From an uncultured Ignavibacteria bacterium (GTDB taxonomy: Bacteria > Bacteroidota > Ignavibacteria > Ignavibacteriales > Melioribacteraceae), in NCBI GenBank assembly GCA_937930275.1, contig CALGLM010000388.1, positions 1 to 8,186 of the forward strand: a stretch of DNA of 8,186 bases. The letters are read 5' to 3'. The position numbers and the translations under genes are program-made. The first letter of the stretch is position 1; each line of letters opens with the position of its first letter. Of the stretch, positions 6,514 through 8,186 are shown piece after piece. The notes beneath the pieces were generated by a model that was not told the origin of the DNA, did not search any database, and saw only the letters and a list, made by a program, of their open reading frames with translations.

Positions 6514-7014
6514 TTAATTTTCTGACGGTCTTCCCGTACTAATATTTTTGCTCCTTTCAATGGACTGGAGAGCTAAATAATTATCTCCGAATTTTCTTAA
6601 ATTTTCCATTTCAACATCAAATTGGTCAAAATGTCTTTCTTCATCTTCAACAAGTAATTCAAAAAGCTTTTTTGATACGGAATCAGCATTAGAGGCGCAT
6701 TCGTTAGCCCATTTATTGTAATCTGTAGCGCTGCTTGTTTCCATTTCAGAGGCTAACTCAAGCATTTCTTTAACGTCATGAATTTTTTTTACGCTTTGAC
6801 TTGCAACCATTTCAACTTCACCTTTTAAAAATAATACTCTTTCGGCAAGTTTTTCAATATGTAACATTTCTTCAATAGCAGTTTTTCTAAATAAATTTGC
6901 AAGTAAATCATAACCTTGGTCATCACAATGAAAATGAAAATACATATACTGATGTACTGCAAATAATTCATCCGCAATTGCTTTGTTTAATAATTCAATA
7001 CTTTTTGCTTTCAT
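6514..7014 (-). CDS. bfr: Bacterioferritin (iron storage, ferroxidase)
   Basis: This 166-residue protein is a four-helix-bundle ferritin-like protein. Bacterioferritins form 24-subunit shells that oxidise Fe(II) and store Fe(III). Ferroxidase ligands align with the E. coli protein: Glu16 (IADELFAVHQY), Glu49 and His52 (AIEEMLHIEK), Glu92 (SEMETSSA), Glu125 and His128 (EDEERHFDQF). Met50 in EEMLH matches the heme-ligating Met52 of E. coli Bfr, favouring bacterioferritin over ferritin or Dps. The C-terminal tail (about residues 152-166, IERSKNISTGRPSEN) is longer and more polar than in E. coli. The ATG is preceded by AGGAG at 8 nt. It lies 32 bp after perR and 30 bp before the peroxiredoxin, with no convincing promoter or Per box of its own, so it is probably co-transcribed from the perR promoter. 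Sequestering iron while peroxide is removed is a coherent joint task. Confidence 0.9.
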   Translation of the reverse strand: MKAKSIELLNKAIADELFAVHQYMYFHFHCDDQGYDLLANLFRKTAIEEMLHIEKLAERVLFLKGEVEMVASQSVKKIHDVKEMLELASEMETSSATDYNKWANECASNADSVSKKLFELLVEDEERHFDQFDVEMENLRKFGDNYLALQSIERSKNISTGRPSEN

Positions 7015-7046
7015 TTACCGCTCTCCTATAAGATGATAGTGTCAAG

Positions 7047-7460
7047 TTAATTTACAAAATTTCCGTTAATTTGTAAATTTATTTCTTTGATATTAAATCC
7101 GGGTATTTGATTATTTTTGAAATATTCTTCTAAAATGTTAATTAAGGCATTATCTTTATAATCGACTATTTCGTTTGTGTCACAATTATAAAGATGAAAA
7201 TGCTTATCTAAATCTGCATCATACCTCATTATATCCTCTTCGGTTTTTACTTTTTTAATAATCCCTTTTTTACATAATACTTCTAAAACCTGATATACCG
7301 TTCCTAACGCAATATTAGGGTGCTCTTTGCTAATATATTCTTTTATATTTTCGGCAGTCGGGTGATTGGCTAATTTTAAAACAGCCTCAATAATTACTAC
7401 ACGTTGAGGTGTCACTTTTAAATCGTGTTTTTTTAGTTGTTCCGTTATATAGTTCTTCAT
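7047..7460 (-). CDS. perR: Fur-family peroxide-responsive repressor (PerR-like)
   Basis: This 137-residue Fur-family winged-helix repressor has the DNA-reading segment LKVTPQRVVIIEAVL (14-28) and ALGTVYQVLEVL (51-62). The residues that bind regulatory metal in Bacillus PerR all have counterparts: His33 (NHPTAENI), Asp81 (MRYDADL), His87 and His89 (KHFHLY) and Asp100 (EIVDY). Asp at the last site, where Fur proteins usually have Glu, favours PerR. The structural zinc site is missing: only Cys93 remains of the two CxxC pairs, and the protein ends at NGNFVN without a C-terminal Cys pair. The protein may therefore fold without zinc, as some Cys-poor PerR-like proteins do. The gene is first in an operon with bacterioferritin and a peroxiredoxin, and a perfect 7-1-7 palindrome sits just upstream, supporting autoregulation and control of the operon. 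Fur or another metal specificity cannot be wholly excluded. Confidence 0.87.
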   Translation of the reverse strand: MKNYITEQLKKHDLKVTPQRVVIIEAVLKLANHPTAENIKEYISKEHPNIALGTVYQVLEVLCKKGIIKKVKTEEDIMRYDADLDKHFHLYNCDTNEIVDYKDNALINILEEYFKNNQIPGFNIKEINLQINGNFVN

Positions 7461-7470
7461 ATTTCCTAAA

Positions 7471-7485
7471 TAAGAATAATTCTTA
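7471..7485 (-). promoter_or_regulatory. Per box (perfect 7-1-7 palindrome) at the perR promoter
   Basis: TAAGAAT (7471-7477), A, ATTCTTA (7479-7485) is a perfect 15-bp 7-1-7 inverted repeat, the architecture of Fur/PerR operators (B. subtilis consensus TTATAATNATTATAA). It ends 10 bp before the perR start codon and lies just downstream of the predicted -10, about +9 to +23, where bound repressor would block early transcription. Autoregulation is inferred. Confidence 0.85.
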
Positions 7486-7500
7486 ATAAATAGTAATTTA

Positions 7501-7529
7501 AATATAATAAACTTGAGTTAAATTGTCAA
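7501..7529 (-). promoter_or_regulatory. Sigma70-type promoter of perR-bfr-prx
   Basis: Read on the minus strand: -35 TTGACA (7529-7524, perfect), a 17-bp spacer, and -10 TATATT (7506-7501, 5 of 6). The perR start codon follows about 40 bp downstream of the -10, with an AGGA ribosome site (7465-7468). Element quality and spacing are near ideal. Confidence 0.85.
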
Positions 7530-7533
7530 GTTT
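7509..7533. repeat. 8-9-8 inverted repeat overlapping the perR -35
   Basis: AAACTTGA (7509-7516) and TCAAGTTT (7526-7533) are exact reverse complements separated by 9 nt. The right arm contains most of the -35 hexamer and the left arm lies in the spacer. It could be a second operator or coincidence created by the AT-rich promoter. Confidence 0.45.
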
Positions 7534-7596
7534 TAAGCTAATTAAATTTTTATTAAAATAATATTTCAAAATATTTTAAGAGGGGAGTTTTAAGAT

Positions 7597-7680
7597 AAAA
7601 AAAAGGCTACCTTAAAAGTATTGTTGTACAGATAATTTAATATCTTTTTATCAGTTTGTTTATTACTTTAAAGATAGCCT
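7597..7680 (-). terminator. Long hairpin terminator after the chemoreceptor gene
   Basis: Two 17-nt arms (7604-7620 and 7664-7680) pair on the minus strand with one G-U and one U-U mismatch. They start and end with AGGCTA/TAGCCT and enclose a 43-nt loop. On the minus strand the stem runs into T8 (A7597-A7604). It begins 16 nt after the receptor gene's stop. The loop is unusually large for an intrinsic terminator. It also separates this gene from the perR promoter. Confidence 0.8.
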
Positions 7681-7696
7681 AAAACCATGCTAAAAA

Positions 7697-8185
7697 TTAA
7701 CTCTGTCTTTTAATTATACTGCTTTTAGCTGTGTGTTGAATATAATTATCTCGATAAATTTTAAAGTTTGAAATTAAATTGCTCAAATTTTCAGTTAGTC
7801 TATTTAAATCTTCTGTAGCAGCGGCAATTTGTCTTAATCCGTTGGTACTTTCTTGCGTTACATTGTTAATACCGTCAATCGATTTGCTAATCTCTTCTGC
7901 AGCTCCTGATTGTTCTTCGGTAGCTGCCGAAACTTGACTTGCCAAATCATTAACGTTAAATGTTTCGTTTACAATTAAATTTAATGAATTTGCTACTTCT
8001 TTGGTCAATACAAGACCGTTTTTAACTGCCGATTCAGCTTCTACCATTGCTTTATTAGCATCTGCAACACTTTGTTGAATATCTTTAATAGTTTCGGCAA
8101 TTTCTTTTGTTGCACGAGTAGTTCGTTCGGCTAATTTCCTAACTTCATCGGCAACAACTGCAAAACCGCGTCCTTGTTCTCCTGC
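7697..8185 (-). CDS. Methyl-accepting chemotaxis protein, C-terminal signalling part (5' end outside window)
   Basis: The visible 162 residues are the cytoplasmic signalling end of a chemoreceptor, which controls CheA through CheW. The frame is open to the window edge, so the Met at 8047 is internal. At the edge is the hairpin-tip motif [20 protein letters not shown], nearly invariant in the family, where CheA/CheW bind. It is followed by [17 protein letters not shown], the returning coiled-coil helix, and a probable methylation segment [18 protein letters not shown] (about residues 86-103). The sensory and membrane parts are outside the window, so the ligand is unknown. The protein ends in KSSIIKRQS and has no NWETF-type CheR-docking pentapeptide, which is common outside enterobacteria. 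It implies a motile or taxis-capable organism. It is unrelated in function to the neighbouring peroxide genes and ends at its own terminator. Confidence 0.95.
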   Translation of the reverse strand, partial: AGEQGRGFAVVADEVRKLAERTTRATKEIAETIKDIQQSVADANKAMVEAESAVKNGLVLTKEVANSLNLIVNETFNVNDLASQVSAATEEQSGAAEEISKSIDGINNVTQESTNGLRQIAAATEDLNRLTENLSNLISNFKIYRDNYIQHTAKSSIIKRQS

Positions 8186-8186
8186 A

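Noticed and set aside
7040..7046. TTGACA (minus strand) just upstream of bfr, identical to the perR -35
   Set aside because: No -10-like hexamer lies 16-18 bp downstream; that position is the Shine-Dalgarno and GC-containing leader of bfr, so a separate promoter is not supported.
7553..7579. TTAAAATA / TATTTTAA inverted repeat upstream of perR
   Set aside because: AT-only arms in AT-rich DNA, without a T-run or promoter relation; indistinguishable from chance.
1..8186. Search for tRNA, rRNA, CRISPR repeats, transposase or phage genes and toxin-antitoxin pairs
   Set aside because: No cloverleaf-like sequence, regularly spaced repeats, transposase motifs or small paired genes were seen; the window does not appear to contain a mobile or undescribed defence system.

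Overview
The window is low-G+C bacterial DNA carrying two convergent gene clusters for iron-sulfur cluster assembly and peroxide/iron handling, plus the end of a chemotaxis receptor gene. The organism cannot be named. The closest overall feel is the Bacteroidota/Chlorobiota/Ignavibacteriota group or another low-G+C Gram-negative lineage. Reasons are a bacilliredoxin inside a suf operon, a Fur-family regulator lacking the usual zinc-binding cysteines, and what looks like the tail of a beta-barrel outer-membrane protein. A chemoreceptor gene and a textbook TTGACA/TATATT promoter argue against the gut Bacteroidales. This placement is inference and weak.

Plus strand, 2-5283: the 3' part of sufB (cut by the window edge), then sufC, sufD, sufS, a GTG-started sufT-type gene (MIP18/DUF59), a bacilliredoxin of the BrxA/BrxB family and an Rrf2-family regulator with three candidate Fe-S cysteines. 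The genes from sufB to the MIP18 gene are tightly spaced (2-30 bp). A 69-bp gap before the bacilliredoxin holds a TATAAT box, a 23-bp imperfect inverted repeat and a strong Shine-Dalgarno, so brx-rrf2 may be a separately controlled sub-operon. Together these genes make the SufBCD scaffold, its sulfur donor SufS, a maturation helper, a thiol-repair protein and a likely cluster-sensing repressor. No SufE or SufU sulfur-transfer protein is present in the window.

Middle, 5284-5775: an AT-rich gene-free stretch between the converging operons. It holds a 32-codon minus-strand remnant resembling an outer-membrane protein C-terminus, a 23-bp AT-only palindrome, and a clear Rho-independent terminator for the minus-strand operon.

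Minus strand, 7529 down to 5776: a sigma70-type promoter and a perfect 7-1-7 Per-box palindrome lead into perR, then bacterioferritin, then a Prx6-type peroxiredoxin, apparently one operon. The logic is a peroxide sensor controlling an iron-storage protein and a peroxidase, and thus limiting Fenton chemistry beside a gene set that builds peroxide-sensitive Fe-S clusters.

Minus strand, 8185-7697: the C-terminal part of a methyl-accepting chemotaxis protein, closed by a long hairpin terminator (7597-7680) that insulates it from the perR promoter.

No mobile element, CRISPR array, RNA gene or unknown defence-type system was found. The content is coherent and largely recognisable. The points worth checking are the brx extension, the two candidate operators, the absent SufE/SufU, the Cys-poor PerR and the outer-membrane protein remnant.
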